A stretch of 64,000 nt of DNA from Fragum whitleyi (Eukaryota > Mollusca > Bivalvia > Cardiida > Cardiidae), in contig OX411544.1 in NCBI GenBank assembly GCA_948146395.1, positions 87,753,632-87,817,631 of the forward strand, given 5' to 3'. A program made the translations under genes and the position numbers. Of the stretch, positions 23,743-33,954 are shown piece after piece. How positions within the stretch are numbered: the stretch's first letter is position 1; every line of letters begins with the position of its first letter. The notes below the pieces were generated by a model. That model worked only from the letters and a program-made list of their open reading frames with translations, made no database searches and had not been told where the DNA came from.

Positions 23743-24471
23743 AATCTGTCATGTTGAAATTCTGATGAAAATTGTTTATGTGACTTTTGATAGGATATTT
23801 GAAGCTATATGATACTCCAGTGGTGTTTATAGGAATACTGAATTTTGGATTCACAGAATTATGAACCTTGCTGATTTTTAGGGGTCATTTTTGAAAGTTG
23901 AAATTGTGTGATCAAAAATGAAAATTTTCAACCGAACATTTACCCTTGCCTATATGACTATGCCTGTAATTTCAAAACGGGGGGCTTGTTTTCTCCTAAG
24001 ATAATATAATAATGACAAATTAGATATAAGAAGATACTATTGTAATATTTAAAGATACTATCAAAGAATTGAATGTTGCATCAAATTGTGTATACTAAAG
24101 AATGGGCCATTAATAAAGTCAAAAGTAAAAATATTTCAAATCCATTATTTTACTTCCTTGTAAAAGTATGCTTATTTCAAATGCACTATTTTCCCATGAA
24201 GCCAACGAAAATCTATCGTCAAGTATTATAGAAGGTAGACTATTCTAGCTATTTTGTTAAATACATTGCTATCGTAGTTGCAGACAGTATCATACTTAAT
24301 CTCGCAATATAAGCCTTATTATGTTTAGGAGCGCCGGTCATTTTATGTGGTGAGACGTTAGCATCTGAGCGAAGGTTTTCTGGTATAATACAAGAGTCTT
24401 TGGAACCGCATTGATTGATTCCTTGGGTATGGTTTTAAACTACTGTTCCTCTTTCTATTATTAGATTGATA
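23743..24471. other. 3' flank of the receptor gene
   Basis: AT-rich and without repeats I can match. I could not place a polyadenylation signal for the minus-strand gene with confidence. Confidence 0.4.
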
Positions 24472-26184
24472 TTAACTGCTTTTTTCCTGCTGCGAATTCC
24501 CATCTGTAAAGTCCCCACAATCAGTGGGGTTCTTTTGTGGACTGTAGCAAGTAGATGCATTTTTCTTGGTAGAATTTACGGTCGTTTGACTTATGCTTGT
24601 ACTATCCCGTTTATTTTCAGTTCCAAATATAATCGACTTGTACAAAAGATACACCCTCTTGTTGACCATAAATGCCAACATTAGAAAAAGACCATTTAGT
24701 CCATTTAAACAAGTGAAGATATAGTTAAAGAACTCAATCCTAGTAAATATATAAGGTAGTATTGTGAGCCAAGTAATTCCAGTTAAAACTGAGAGTTTGA
24801 TGTAAATAAGGAATGTTTGTCTGTTTTTGTTTGATCGTATATCTGCCTTGATTCCTGCGCTTATTTTGTAGACGGCAATTATAAATAATACGACGTTACA
24901 GACTACCGAAATGAGAGCTGGTAACGTTATAGTCAGACCTAGAAGAAGAGGAAAGGATATCCAACATGATTGGCCGTCAGTATACGTATAGCCGAATTCC
25001 TTACGTTTAGATATTACAGCTGAGGCTATAACATTAATTGAAATAAAACAAAGAGATGTGCCTGTTACAAACATAGTGTATTTTAGTGTTGTTGTAATTA
25101 CACTGCTTTCCTGTTTTAGCAGAGACATTTGAAAAACACGGAATGTATGAAAAGAGCACACAAGGTACCAAAACATGACAGATAACCAAAGAAAATGAAC
25201 AAGACCGCCTAAAATTAGACAAACCGCCGGTGGGATTCCATTATAGGAGCTAAATAGAAACAGAACGTGTCCGAGAAATATAAAGATCGAAAGCATCATG
25301 TTGTTTATACCGGGTTGTGTTCGTAAAACTTTAAAAAGAATGTACGTCAGGAATGTTAAAATACAAGACACTATTGACAATACGGATGTTGCTATTGTAA
25401 GGTAACCAAGAAACTGAGAAGCCTGTTCTTCTGATTTTAGTTCTTGTTGCTTCGACGCTGTGTAATGTACGATATCATTTACACAAATTTTGATTACGGA
25501 ATTATTCGATTCACTCTGACTATCTTGCATTGTGACGATGTATGAATTATTAGGAATTATGATACCCGATTCTACGAATGAGAGACCATTATTATCAAAA
25601 GACACATCGGTACCTTGCATATCTATCTTTATCCATGAACAAGCTGTGAATTGGGTCAAAATTTGTAGTTGCGATTCTTTACTGCAAAGTGACACGTAAT
25701 TTCTATTAATGAATTCCCTTCTCTCAATAAATCCTATCTCGGGGAGTTGAAAATCATGAGATATATCATCATAATTTACATATGTAGTTACCTCATTTTC
25801 GACAGTCACAACGAACGGTATATAGAAATTATTCGTCATATTTAACGCTTTATCCTCTACTGATACCGTGACATTAATTGGGTTCCTCGAAAAATCAAAC
25901 ACTAAATTTGCAACTGTAATATTAAAAAGAAACTTAAAATGTAAAATAAAATTCTTTTGCAAATCCGCGTGAACATCCCAGGCTAAATAATCCATAGGTA
26001 AATGAGCTGTTTCATATATCGCAGTTTCAACTGCGTCACGTATGTCCTCAGTTTCCAGACGAGAAATATTCACCATAGACCTCAGCACAAGAAAAGCGTC
26101 GATGCACATGTTGTCCACTGATGGCCTACATTCTCCATCCGTGATATTAAGCCCCGTCTCGCAATGGGTGACATAGCATGCATC
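24472..26184 (-). CDS. Exon B of the SMB-domain seven-transmembrane receptor (class-B helix bundle and tail)
   Basis: Encodes 570 residues plus a TAA stop. It begins after a clean acceptor (TTATTACAG) in phase 0, so it joins exon A as ...VYIALL|DACYVTHCETG; the C-x-GxVY...C...C-x2-G...C pattern across the join is typical of this receptor family and supports the splice. In spliced numbering, the helices lie near 583-610, 619-639, 647-670, 693-716, 736-766, 785-806 and 811-834. Cys648 at the start of helix 3 and Cys733 in QSCW of the second loop form the expected disulfide pair. The membrane-proximal ectodomain has several N-glycosylation sequons (NIS, NIT, NVT, NNS) and I see no HLT/S-type GPS cleavage motif. 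The Ser/Thr-rich tail is about 50 residues. This is best described as a methuselah-like secretin/adhesion-class receptor at the plasma membrane; G-protein coupling is inferred from the family. All helices sit in one exon. Confidence 0.88.
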   Translation of the reverse strand, partial: DACYVTHCETGLNITDGECRPSVDNMCIDAFLVLRSMVNISRLETEDIRDAVETAIYETAHLPMDYLAWDVHADLQKNFILHFKFLFNITVANLVFDFSRNPINVTVSVEDKALNMTNNFYIPFVVTVENEVTTYVNYDDISHDFQLPEIGFIERREFINRNYVSLCSKESQLQILTQFTACSWIKIDMQGTDVSFDNNGLSFVESGIIIPNNSYIVTMQDSQSESNNSVIKICVNDIVHYTASKQQELKSEEQASQFLGYLTIATSVLSIVSCILTFLTYILFKVLRTQPGINNMMLSIFIFLGHVLFLFSSYNGIPPAVCLILGGLVHFLWLSVMFWYLVCSFHTFRVFQMSLLKQESSVITTTLKYTMFVTGTSLCFISINVIASAVISKRKEFGYTYTDGQSCWISFPLLLGLTITLPALISVVCNVVLFIIAVYKISAGIKADIRSNKNRQTFLIYIKLSVLTGITWLTILPYIFTRIEFFNYIFTCLNGLNGLFLMLAFMVNKRVYLLYKSIIFGTENKRDSTSISQTTVNSTKKNASTCYSPQKNPTDCGDFTDGNSQQEKSS

Positions 26185-26489
26185 CTGTAATAAAAATAGG
26201 CGTCATTTCTCTTTTATCAACCCGTTCATGCTGAATGAAAGGCGAGAAAGAATTGCTCTAAAATATAAGTACTGAGTACAAATATTTCGTTTGCGAACAA
26301 CATGCCTGTGCGTATTGTTTCTGTGTTGTAAAATTTCTTGGTAGTAAATGAGGATATTCTGAACAATAAATGACCTTTAAAACGCATATCTGCTTTGCTT
26401 AATGATCTCTTTTTCCTATGCATATGGGAATAGCATTTTCTTGATTGCACATACAACTGTTATCAACATCTTTCTTTTGACAGGACGAA

Positions 26490-26830
26490 TTTTAGAATAT
26501 TTCAGAATGAAATTGAATGAGAGGGAGGAGCAAGTTTTGCATGGAACGCAAGGTAATACTATTTCACAAATTTTTTCCAAATTACACGAAATTTTATATA
26601 ATTTAAGTCTGCCCTTTAACAAAATAAATGATTTCTACTCTTAGTGCGTCTCTCACCCAATCTTCACCAGTCAATAGAATCGTGGAACAATTTTGTCAGT
26701 TTCAAACCGAAGTGTTTCTATGGAGCGTGTTCCAGTGATTTTACTGATTGATTGAAATGAATAGAGAGCGCTCACTTGGTGATTTAGAATAGTTTTTGTC
26801 GAAATGAGTGTCAATTCCGCAATGTTTTTT
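26490..26830 (+). mobile_element. Diverged MITE-A copy in the intron
   Basis: TGAAATTGAATGAGAGGGAG at the left; the right half ends GAAATGAGTGTCAATTCCGC. Terminal repeats eroded. Confidence 0.55.
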
Positions 26831-27056
26831 TCTTTAAGCTGAAGAGCACGGGAACATATAAAATGTTTGTTATCCTCAGGCCCTACAACCTGAGAATATC
26901 AGCCAGAATGCTACCTTCAGTGACCCTTTCCCAAATTTATTCTTGAAATATTTAATAACTCATAAACAGAGTGTAGAAGGGAGGAGCATTGTTATTCTGA
27001 GATCATTGAATGATATCTTCTCTTTTAGCCGATTTCAGTGAAACTTTGCTCTAATA

Positions 27057-27431
27057 CAGTTAACAACATCGTGAATTTGACAAGGTGAATGATTATGGAA
27101 TGATTTAGGAATGAAATTGAATGAATGTGTGGAGCGACTTTTGAGTGAATTTAACGGGAGGTAATCGAGTATTGCAAATTTTGTTCAGGATGAACAAAAT
27201 TAGCAATATAAATAACCTCCCTTTAATAAAATATGCATACAAGTTCGATAGAAAGCTCCATATTTCTCCAAGAACCTATTATACGCTAACAATTTCAATT
27301 AGATAAGTGAAATCCAGATTTTTTTCCCAGCCATTTTAATTTGAACGAAGTTGTTGTTATATGTTTTTCAGTGAGTTTGGAGCGTTTTTGAATGGTTTGA
27401 GTGAGTGTCTGGAATGAACGAATGGAGCGCT
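27057..27431 (+). mobile_element. MITE-A copy truncated at the right
   Basis: TA|CAGTTAACAACATCGTGAAT start, GGGAGGTAATCG hairpin, then the right half stops at GAATGGAGCGCTC, where a reverse copy begins directly. Confidence 0.75.
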
Positions 27432-27847
27432 CATAACATCATAAAATTGACATTCACATCAATCATAGCCATTCTAAATCGCTCACTCAGCGCTCCATAC
27501 AATCATTCCAAACACTCACTCAAACCATTCAAAAACGTTCAAACCCATTGAAAAACATAGAATTAACAACGTCATTCAAAACAAATTAAGAAAGAGAAAA
27601 ATGGCGATTTCTCTGACATAATTCAAATTGTTAGCGTCTCATAGGTTCTTGAAGAAATAGGAAGCTATTTATACAACTTGTATGTATATTTTATTAAAGG
27701 GAGGTAATCAATATCCTGAACAAAATTTGCGATATAGGATTACCTCCTATTAAACTTACTCAAAACTCGCTCCACATACTCATTCATTTTCATTCCTAAA
27801 TCATCCCAAAATCATTCACCTTGTCAATTTCATGATGTTGTTAACTG
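27432..27847 (-). mobile_element. MITE-A copy (reverse) abutting the previous one
   Basis: Lacks the first bases of its terminal repeat (starts ATAACATCATAAAATTGACA) and ends ...GATGTTGTTAACTG|TA. Forms a head-to-head pair with 27057-27431. Confidence 0.75.
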
Positions 27848-28094
27848 TACTCAAGCGATTGGTTTATGGCCATTCTGGTATTTTTGTCGTAAGAAAGCCG
27901 CCGCCATGGATGGGTAGGTGTACCTACCTCTGCGATATTATTTCAAAAGTGTTGAAAATGGTGCTAAATTTCAACAAAACAACCCTGCATGCGTGGCTCG
28001 AATGTTTTAAAACATTCTTTGACAACTGTTTTGAAATGGTACGCACATAGAAGAAATGTTTTACATTTTTGAGGTTCCCATGACTAAACAAATA

Positions 28095-28822
28095 TCAATT
28101 AATAGCATCATGAGACTGACATTAACCTTTCTAAATTGCTAGATTTTATCAGCGTTATATTCATGCATTCCAATCTATCACTCAAAACACCCAATACCGT
28201 TACGAAATAATTAAAAAAAATGTTTAAAACCTTTAACACTTCTTCATGACGATTTAATTATTGAGCTATTTTTATAATACGTACTTAGTGTTTTGTATGA
28301 AGAAAAAATATCTAACGAACTTGGGAGAATTGATAATTGTCGAGGCTCTGCCGAGACAATCATCAATTCTCACAACCGAGTAAGATATTTTTTCATTCAA
28401 TACACTAAGTACGTCTTATATTTCTATTTGTCTTGTTTTCGTTGATGTCGAAATGCAAGTTTCTTAAAATAACCGCATTATATCATTGTTCTAAAAAGAA
28501 CAATGCGATATTAAAATTATCAAACGGGGTGTTATCACACGTATACTTGTATAATCATAAGATAATTTATTATCCGCAGTAGATTTTAAAGCGTCTAGTC
28601 GGTCTGTGAAGACACACATACATAAAATACCCGTACGCTTATATTTTATTTAAAGGATGTGTGTTGGGAGATATCACTTATACGTCCAATTTGGAAGAAA
28701 TTTCCGATGTATTACCTCCATTCAAATTCACTTTAAACTCCATCATCGCACCCAATCAAATTCATTTGATAATTATTCCAAAATCATTCACCTTGTCATT
28801 TGCACGATGCTATTTTCTGTAG
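28095..28822 (-). mobile_element. MITE-A copy split by a palindromic MITE
   Basis: Start TAGCATCATGAGACTGACAT and end CCTTGTCATTTGCACGATG...CTGTA belong to MITE-A; 28279-28414 sits inside. Confidence 0.6.
28279..28414. mobile_element. 136-bp palindromic MITE nested in MITE-A
   Basis: ACGTACTTAGTGTTTTGTAT...AAAAAATATCTAAC and its complement; centre GTCGAGGCTCTGCCGAGAC. Clearest member of the family seen at 8424. Confidence 0.75.
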
Positions 28823-28926
28823 TATAATAGCCACTTCCAGCAATCAGCGCGGAAGACCTTGTTTGAGGGAATGGGACAAATAAAAAAATTTAAAAAAATA
28901 AAGGCTTCCATAAAATTTTCTTTTTA

Positions 28927-29206
28927 CAGTTAAGAATATCATAAAATTTACAAGGTGAATGATTTCGAAAAGATTTCGGACTGAAATTGAGTGGGTACGA
29001 TAAGTGAATTTTGAGTGAAATCTAAAATATCGATAATTGCGCACATATTGGACAAAAATCCGTATATTTTACCTCCGTTTCATAAAATGTACGGACTTGT
29101 CTATTTTAAGCTATGAATTTGTAATTTCCATTGAATGGAGCGCAGAACGAGCGATTTAGAATGGTTTTGATCGAGGCGAATGTCAAATTCACGATGTTAC
29201 TACATA
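28927..29206 (+). mobile_element. Short MITE-A variant (~280 bp)
   Basis: Starts CAGTTAAGAATATCATAAAA and ends GTCAAATTCACGATGTTAC. Internal block shortened. Confidence 0.65.
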
Positions 29207-29216
29207 AAGTTGTAGG

Positions 29217-29388
29217 GAAACAAGAGGCAGGATACGATGGTTTGACGTTAGTTACTCAATCGAGTAGCGTTGACGCCATTATAACTGACGTCATTGAGTT
29301 TTTCCAAGGTTTTCCCGTAATTTTTCAATGTAGCCCGTCTTTGTACATCTGATTTTGTTCGTCAGATTGGCCGAGTGCTGTTCCGAAT
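29217..29388 (-). mobile_element. Partial MITE-B copy
   Basis: CGAGTAGCGTTGACGCCATT, GAGTTTTTCCAAGGTTTTCC, CCCGTAATTTTT and the terminus GGCCGAGTGCTGTTCCGAAT match one half of the elements at 42234 and 45583. The other end is missing or unrecognisable. Confidence 0.7.
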
Positions 29389-29390
29389 GG

Positions 29391-29812
29391 GACATAAAGT
29401 TATAAACATTATGATTGACACTCATCCCATTCTAAACAAATCTAAATCGCTCAACGCTCCATTTATTAATTCTTTCATCCAAATCACTCACTTAAACCAT
29501 TCAGACACGCGTCCAAGTCTTTCGAAAATGCTCAAGAATCGTTCAAAATGCTACGCAACTTAATAAAAATAATTCTTCTTTATTTCTATGGCTTTAGTTT
29601 ATTTTGAAATGTTCGTGTAGAAATGCAAATATTTTTTTGTAGAGAAGTACGCAAAAATATCAAAGGCGGGGGGGGGGGGGGGGGGGGGTTATAAGAAAAT
29701 AGCGATACCTCCCATTAATTTCATTAAATACTCACTCTTCCAAATATTTCTAATCCATTCCAAAACAATTCCAAAATCACTCACTTTGTCAATTTCAGGA
29801 TGTTGTTTACCG
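29391..29812 (-). mobile_element. MITE-A copy (reverse) with 21-G run
   Basis: Left end eroded (AGTTATAAACATTATGATTG), right end GTCAATTTCAGGATGTTG. The GGGAGG site of the internal hairpin is a G homopolymer at 29668-29688, opposite an intact ACCTCCCATTAAT arm. Confidence 0.65.
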
Positions 29813-29888
29813 TGTCTGTTTTTGTTTCGTTTATAAGAATTATTAAATAGACGTGAGTCAGGGGTCAGGGGAATGAGAGAAAGGAAAT

Positions 29889-30262
29889 ACATGTAGCTGG
29901 ATTGTGTATAAGGGGTGTTTGTACTGCCTTGCCGCACGAGCTAGCTTTAATAGCACTCGCTTTGGGATGTAGAGGTCCCGGGTCCGAATCCCGATGGAGT
30001 CGAATAATTAATTTGCAGGTTACATTTGGCGCTCACCGTAAATAACCCACATGAGGTGGTGGTTATGTGATTAAGTAGTTGATGATGTTGAATTGAGAAG
30101 ATTTGTGGAAGAATCTTAATTTTCGAGGGGGTGTATGTAGCCGGGTTGTGTATAAGGGGTGTTTGTACTGCCTTGCCGTACAAGCTATCTTTTATAGCGA
30201 CGTGGTAGAGCACTCGCTTAGTGACACAGAGGTCCCGGGTTCGAATCCCGACGGAGTCGAAT
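29889..30262 (+). repeat. Tandem tRNA-derived SINE-like unit
   Basis: A ~245-bp unit appears about one and a half times. Each tRNA-like head carries a B-box (GGTTCGAATCCC at about 30237; GGGTCCGAATCCC at about 29979), and the second has an A-box-like GTGGTAGAGC. The second head reads roughly 30190-30260, but its arms do not close into a good cloverleaf and there is no clear acceptor stem, so it is not a functional tRNA gene. Promoter activity for RNA polymerase III is possible by family knowledge. Confidence 0.65.
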
Positions 30263-30282
30263 ATTTGATTGCGGGTTACATA

Positions 30283-30705
30283 CAGTAAACAATATCGCGA
30301 AATTGAAACTCATTCCGATCAAAATCATTCTTAATCATTCACCCAGCGATCCATTCATTGATTCCAAACACTCGCTCAAACCTATCAAAAACGCTCCGAA
30401 ATCATTAGAAAAAATCTAAAAATCGTTCAAGACTTTCAGCAATAAATTCAAAATTCTATTTGTTTCTACGACTTTATTAGCTGGTGTGGACTTTAAGGTG
30501 TCTGAAAGTCCACGAAGACGTACAAATAGAAAAGTACGTTCATTTTATTAAAGGGAGGTAATTAATACTGCTAATTTTGTTCATCTTGAACAAAATCAGC
30601 AATATTGGATTGCCTCCCTTTAATTTCATTCAAAACTCGCTCCACACACTCATTCAATTTCATTCCGAGATCAGTCCGAAATTATTCAAAAAGTTAATTT
30701 CTGTA
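30283..30705 (-). mobile_element. MITE-A copy (reverse) inserted at the SINE tail
   Basis: TA|CAGTAAACAATATCGCGAAA start directly after the tRNA-like unit; contains a GGGAGGTAATTA...CCTCCC palindrome; right terminus eroded. Confidence 0.7.
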
Positions 30706-30732
30706 TTTGGAAATTCACTCTAGTGAGAAATA

Positions 30733-31605
30733 CAAACAATGAATAGATTGAGGATAGAGAGGAAAAAAGCAGCCATGTGGGAAGAGAAAAGCGGACAGAT
30801 AGAACTTTTGAACTTTTGAACCGACAGATGTAAGAAATACTTACCAGTAAAGCAATATACATTTAAATAAACAATGAATAGATTGAGGACAGAGAGGATA
30901 AAAACAGCCATGTATGAAGAGAAAAGCGGACAGATAGAACTTTTGAACCGATAGATGTAAGAAATACTTACTAGAAAAGCAATATACATATAAATAAACA
31001 ATGAATAGTTTGAGGACAGAGAGGAAAAAAGCAGACATGTTGGAAGAGAAAAGCGGACAGATAGAACTTTTGAGCCGATAGATGTAAGAAATACTTACTA
31101 GAAAAGCAATATACATATAAATAAACAATGAATAGTTTGAGGACAGAGAGGAAAAAAGCAGCCATGTTTGAAGAGAAAAGCGGACAGATAGAACTTTTGA
31201 GCCGATAGATGTAAGAAATACTTACTAGAAAAGCAATATACATATAAATAAACAATGAATAGTTTGAGGACAGAGAGGAAAAAAGCAGCCATGTTTGAAG
31301 AGAAAAGCGGACAGATAGAACTTTTGAACCGATAGATGTAAGAAATACTTACTAGAAAAGCAATATACATATAAATAAACAATGAATAGTTTGAGGACAG
31401 AGAGGAAAAAAGCAGACGTGTGGGAAGAGAAAAGCGGACAGATAGAACTTTTGAGCCGATAGATGTAAGAAATACTTACTAGAAAAGCAATATACATATA
31501 AATAAACAATGAATAGTTTGAGGACAGAGAGGAAAAAGCAGACATGTGGGAAGAGAAAAGCGGACAGATAGAACTTTTGAGCCGACAGATGTAAGAAAGT
31601 CTTAC
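30733..31605 (-). repeat. 127-bp tandem array containing repeated splice donors
   Basis: About seven units. The GT of a donor-like GTAAG falls at 31605 (the real exon A donor), 31479, 31352, 31225, 31098, 30971 and 30844, a spacing of 126 then five times 127 then 127 bp. Inner copies read CTA|GTAAGTATTTC; the last copy reads CTG|GTAAGTATTTC. Each unit also repeats about 16 nt resembling the end of exon A (TGTATATTGC...). Because 127 is not a multiple of three, open frames recur on the minus strand by unit, shifted each time; these are not separate genes. Confidence 0.9.
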
Positions 31606-32583
31606 CAGTAACGCAATATACACAGTACCCACTGGACAGCTGTCTGCTGTTATTCCATCCTGTTTTACGTCAGCTACATTGTTAAAGTCGAAAAGGAGTG
31701 CAAATGACGGCAGTGGAAAGTTGTCACGTGGGACAGTCTCAGCACAATCACTAGCAGGAGTGGCTGTGTTCACATTACAAATGTGACAAAAAATGTTTCT
31801 ATATCTTTTATAATAAAATGGTGCTCTATATAGCTCACATCCAAAAGCAACGTCCGCATCGAAGCTTTTCCATTGACCTGTCTGATTACATGTGTCTATT
31901 AAATCTGTACAGTTTTCATAATTGATTCCAGGCGGTGGAACTAAGTACAAATCACAATCAACAGCTGCTAAGACGTCATTTATCAAAGTGACTGGAGATA
32001 TTTTCTTTAAAGGCTCAGAATTGCAACCTACGTGTATTTTCCATGGTGTAAGAGAAACTGGTTCCTCAAAATTACATTCTGCGCAATATTGGTTCCTGTA
32101 TGTATCGCCGGAAGTATAACTAGACACTGGGATAAAGAAGTCTAGTCCAGATGTAGGATCCTCGTAGCATTTTTGGACAACTTCCGTATTTGAAAAGTTT
32201 GTAAGACATTTGGTTATCATTAAATATTTATTCCACGACCGTGATTTCATCCTTCCTACTATACATCTGTACAATCCTCCTGGTGGGATATTTGAGTCTG
32301 TCATGTTTCCTAATAACATATCCGGGCAACAATCACCGCGTCTGAAACAATGTTCATCACACTTGCACTGACCGCAACAGCGGCCAACTCGCTTTTCTGT
32401 AATGCTTTCATCGCCCAAATAGTCGATTAGTATATCTGTGTTACACACATCTAGGTTTACGCAGTTTGCAATTTTACGGTGTTGAAGATAATCGCCCAAT
32501 ATATCTCCATTATTTGTAATGACACGAAACGCAAACAATAAAATCAAGGATATAGAGTTATGATAAAACGGTGTTAAAACCAT
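31606..32583 (-). CDS. Exon A of an SMB-domain seven-transmembrane receptor (N-terminal ectodomain)
   Basis: Encodes the N-terminal 326 residues of a cell-surface receptor on the minus strand. I chose the ATG at 32583 because a hydrophobic signal peptide (about residues 9-22) follows it directly; an in-frame ATG 23 codons upstream precedes only polar sequence. Residues 66-105 form a somatomedin-B-like module with the Cys order CC-x2-C-x-C-x3-C-x5-CC. Two Cys-rich blocks follow, with the recurring motifs YRNQYCAEC and YRNIFCHIC, then a stretch ending DSCPVGTVYIALL. The exon ends at 31606 at CTG|GTAAG, in phase 0. SMB plus YRNxYC repeats ahead of a class-B helix bundle is an architecture I associate with expanded molluscan methuselah-like receptors. 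The ligand is unknown. Without a transcript the 5' UTR and any upstream exon remain open. Confidence 0.82.
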
Positions 32584-32689
32584 TTTATTTTTGAGTAATG
32601 CATTCAGTTTGACAAAAGGAATATATTGTCCGAACTTCCCCGCGTTCAACAAACGTAAAAGAGTCTGTCAAATTACATGGTAGCATATA

Positions 32690-32820
32690 GTTAAAAAAAA
32701 TCGTGAAATTAACACTTATCCAAATCAAAACCCTTAAAATCTGTTCGCTCAGCGCTCCATTCATCAGTTCGAAACACTCATTCAAAATCACATAACACGC
32801 TCAACAAATGCATTCAAATA
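32690..32820 (-). mobile_element. MITE-A fragment upstream of exon A
   Basis: AAATCGTGAAATTAACACTT, CGCTCAGCGCTCCATTCATC, then truncated. It lies about 110 bp upstream of the chosen start codon. Confidence 0.6.
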
Positions 32821-32928
32821 TGTAAACAAGAGGGCTTTGGCCCTTGTCCGCTCACCTGAGTCAAAGCACCTAAGGGTAACTTGCATTACTTTTGATTCAG
32901 ATGATAAAGTTATTTAACTGTACCATAT

Positions 32929-33315
32929 TTATGTGTAAAGGAAAATAATCTTATGGTCAGACCAATAAGATTCCACTGTCTTAGTTTTACTATTTCTGTT
33001 TGAAAATACAAGATCCAAAATGAAATTGTTATCAGTCATTTGTTTTCGAATGATCATTTTACAAGAGAATATCTGGGATAACTTTAGTACAATATTTTTA
33101 TGCTTATCCTTGATATCAAGATTCGAATCTCCCATGATAAATAAAGGCTTTGTTATGTCTACATGAGAAACAAGTTCTTCTTGTAACACTTTAAAAAAAA
33201 CTTGAAGAAGACATATTTGGTGCTTTATACAGAAAAAAAAAAACAAGCTGTAATTGGTTGGAAGTAAAATCCAGGCATAATATTTTAAACTCAGTTGCTT
33301 AGAGGTGAAAGACAT
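32929..33315 (-). pseudogene. Endonuclease/exonuclease/phosphatase-fold fragment
   Basis: Last ~70 codons show the EEP nuclease signature: FIMGDSNLDIKD (usual GDFN, with Asp and Asn kept) near 33107-33150 and the C-terminal SDHKII near 32945-32966, with FILDLVFSNR between. Upstream, the matching residues (YKAPNMSSSSFF) are in another frame, broken at a T-run near 33195. Such nuclease domains occur in non-LTR retrotransposons and at the C-terminus of Helentron Rep-helicase proteins. Its position near the 3' end of H5 and on H5's strand favours the Helentron source, but that is inference. Non-functional. Confidence 0.65.
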
Positions 33316-33359
33316 AGAGGATAACCATTTGTTTCAGTGTAAGATCTATTTATATTTCA

Positions 33360-33730
33360 TTAAGTGAACAACAAAAGCTATGTTTTCACGAATGGCAGAG
33401 CCACGAGCGAAAATTTAGCTTTTGATGTTCACGACATGAAATATTAATTAATCTTACTCGAAAAACAAACGATTATTCTATTTTTTTGTTGCAAACAATG
33501 AGACAAAATGTGGAATATCTCAGACATATTTTCGTAAAGCGCATCATTTTGCAAGTGATTGCTAAGCAACGTTCATTGTGACGTCACTTATTTCGTCACG
33601 CATAGATGACGTTAGATGGGATGAAATGCACAAAAGCAGGGTATCAGTTTTTGATAATTTCACTTCTTTTGTGGTGAGAATATCAAGTGATAATAAATAC
33701 CGTTATTTCTCGATAAACCACCGAAAAGCA
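33360..33730. repeat. Repeat C, copy 2 (starts with a GTGAACAACAAAAGCTAT palindrome)
   Basis: Aligns with 21060-21420 (AAAGCGCATCATTTTGCAAG, ATCAAGTGATAATAA) and opens with a palindrome like 9586-9668. Confidence 0.55.
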
Positions 33731-33954
33731 TTAAAGAAAAATGAGTTTTGATAGGAATATCTTCCTTTACACACAGGGGACCACCTTTGAAATATTTCTG
33801 TAAAATTTGGTGTAAATTGGCCCAGTAGGTTAGGACTAGATTTCGTTTAAAAAAATGTTGACGGACGCCAGACGACAATTAAAGGACAGAAGCTTGACAA
33901 AGGGTGATTACAGTACCTCATATTAGTACTTTGTGCTCAGGTGAGCTTAAAAAA

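Larger units (their letters stand above)
26185..31605 (-). other. 5.4-kb intron of the SMB-7TM receptor gene
   Basis: Bounded on the minus strand by donor GTAAGACTTTC at 31605 and a pyrimidine-containing acceptor ending TTATTACAG at 26185. It contains, in gene order, a 127-bp tandem array that copies the donor, several MITE-A copies, a tandem tRNA-derived repeat, a MITE-B fragment, a 136-bp palindrome and more MITE-A copies. I see no further exon, although a short one could be missed. Confidence 0.75.
32826..33947 (-). mobile_element. Helentron-like element H5
   Basis: On the minus strand it begins AGCTCACCTGAGCACAAAGT (hairpin slightly eroded) and ends with a hairpin (AGGGCCaaAGCCCT) followed by CTTGT at 32826. 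A GACGGACGCCAGACGACAAT microsatellite remnant is at about 33850. It contains repeat C (33360-33730) and a degraded endonuclease fragment on its own strand. Confidence 0.65.

Noticed and set aside
30190..30262. Functional tRNA gene
   Set aside because: B-box is good, but the acceptor and T stems do not close properly and the unit is part of a duplicated repeat.
30720..31382. Series of ~95-codon minus-strand proteins beginning MFIYMYIAF
   Set aside because: Same 127-bp repeat read in shifting frames; they lie in the intron.
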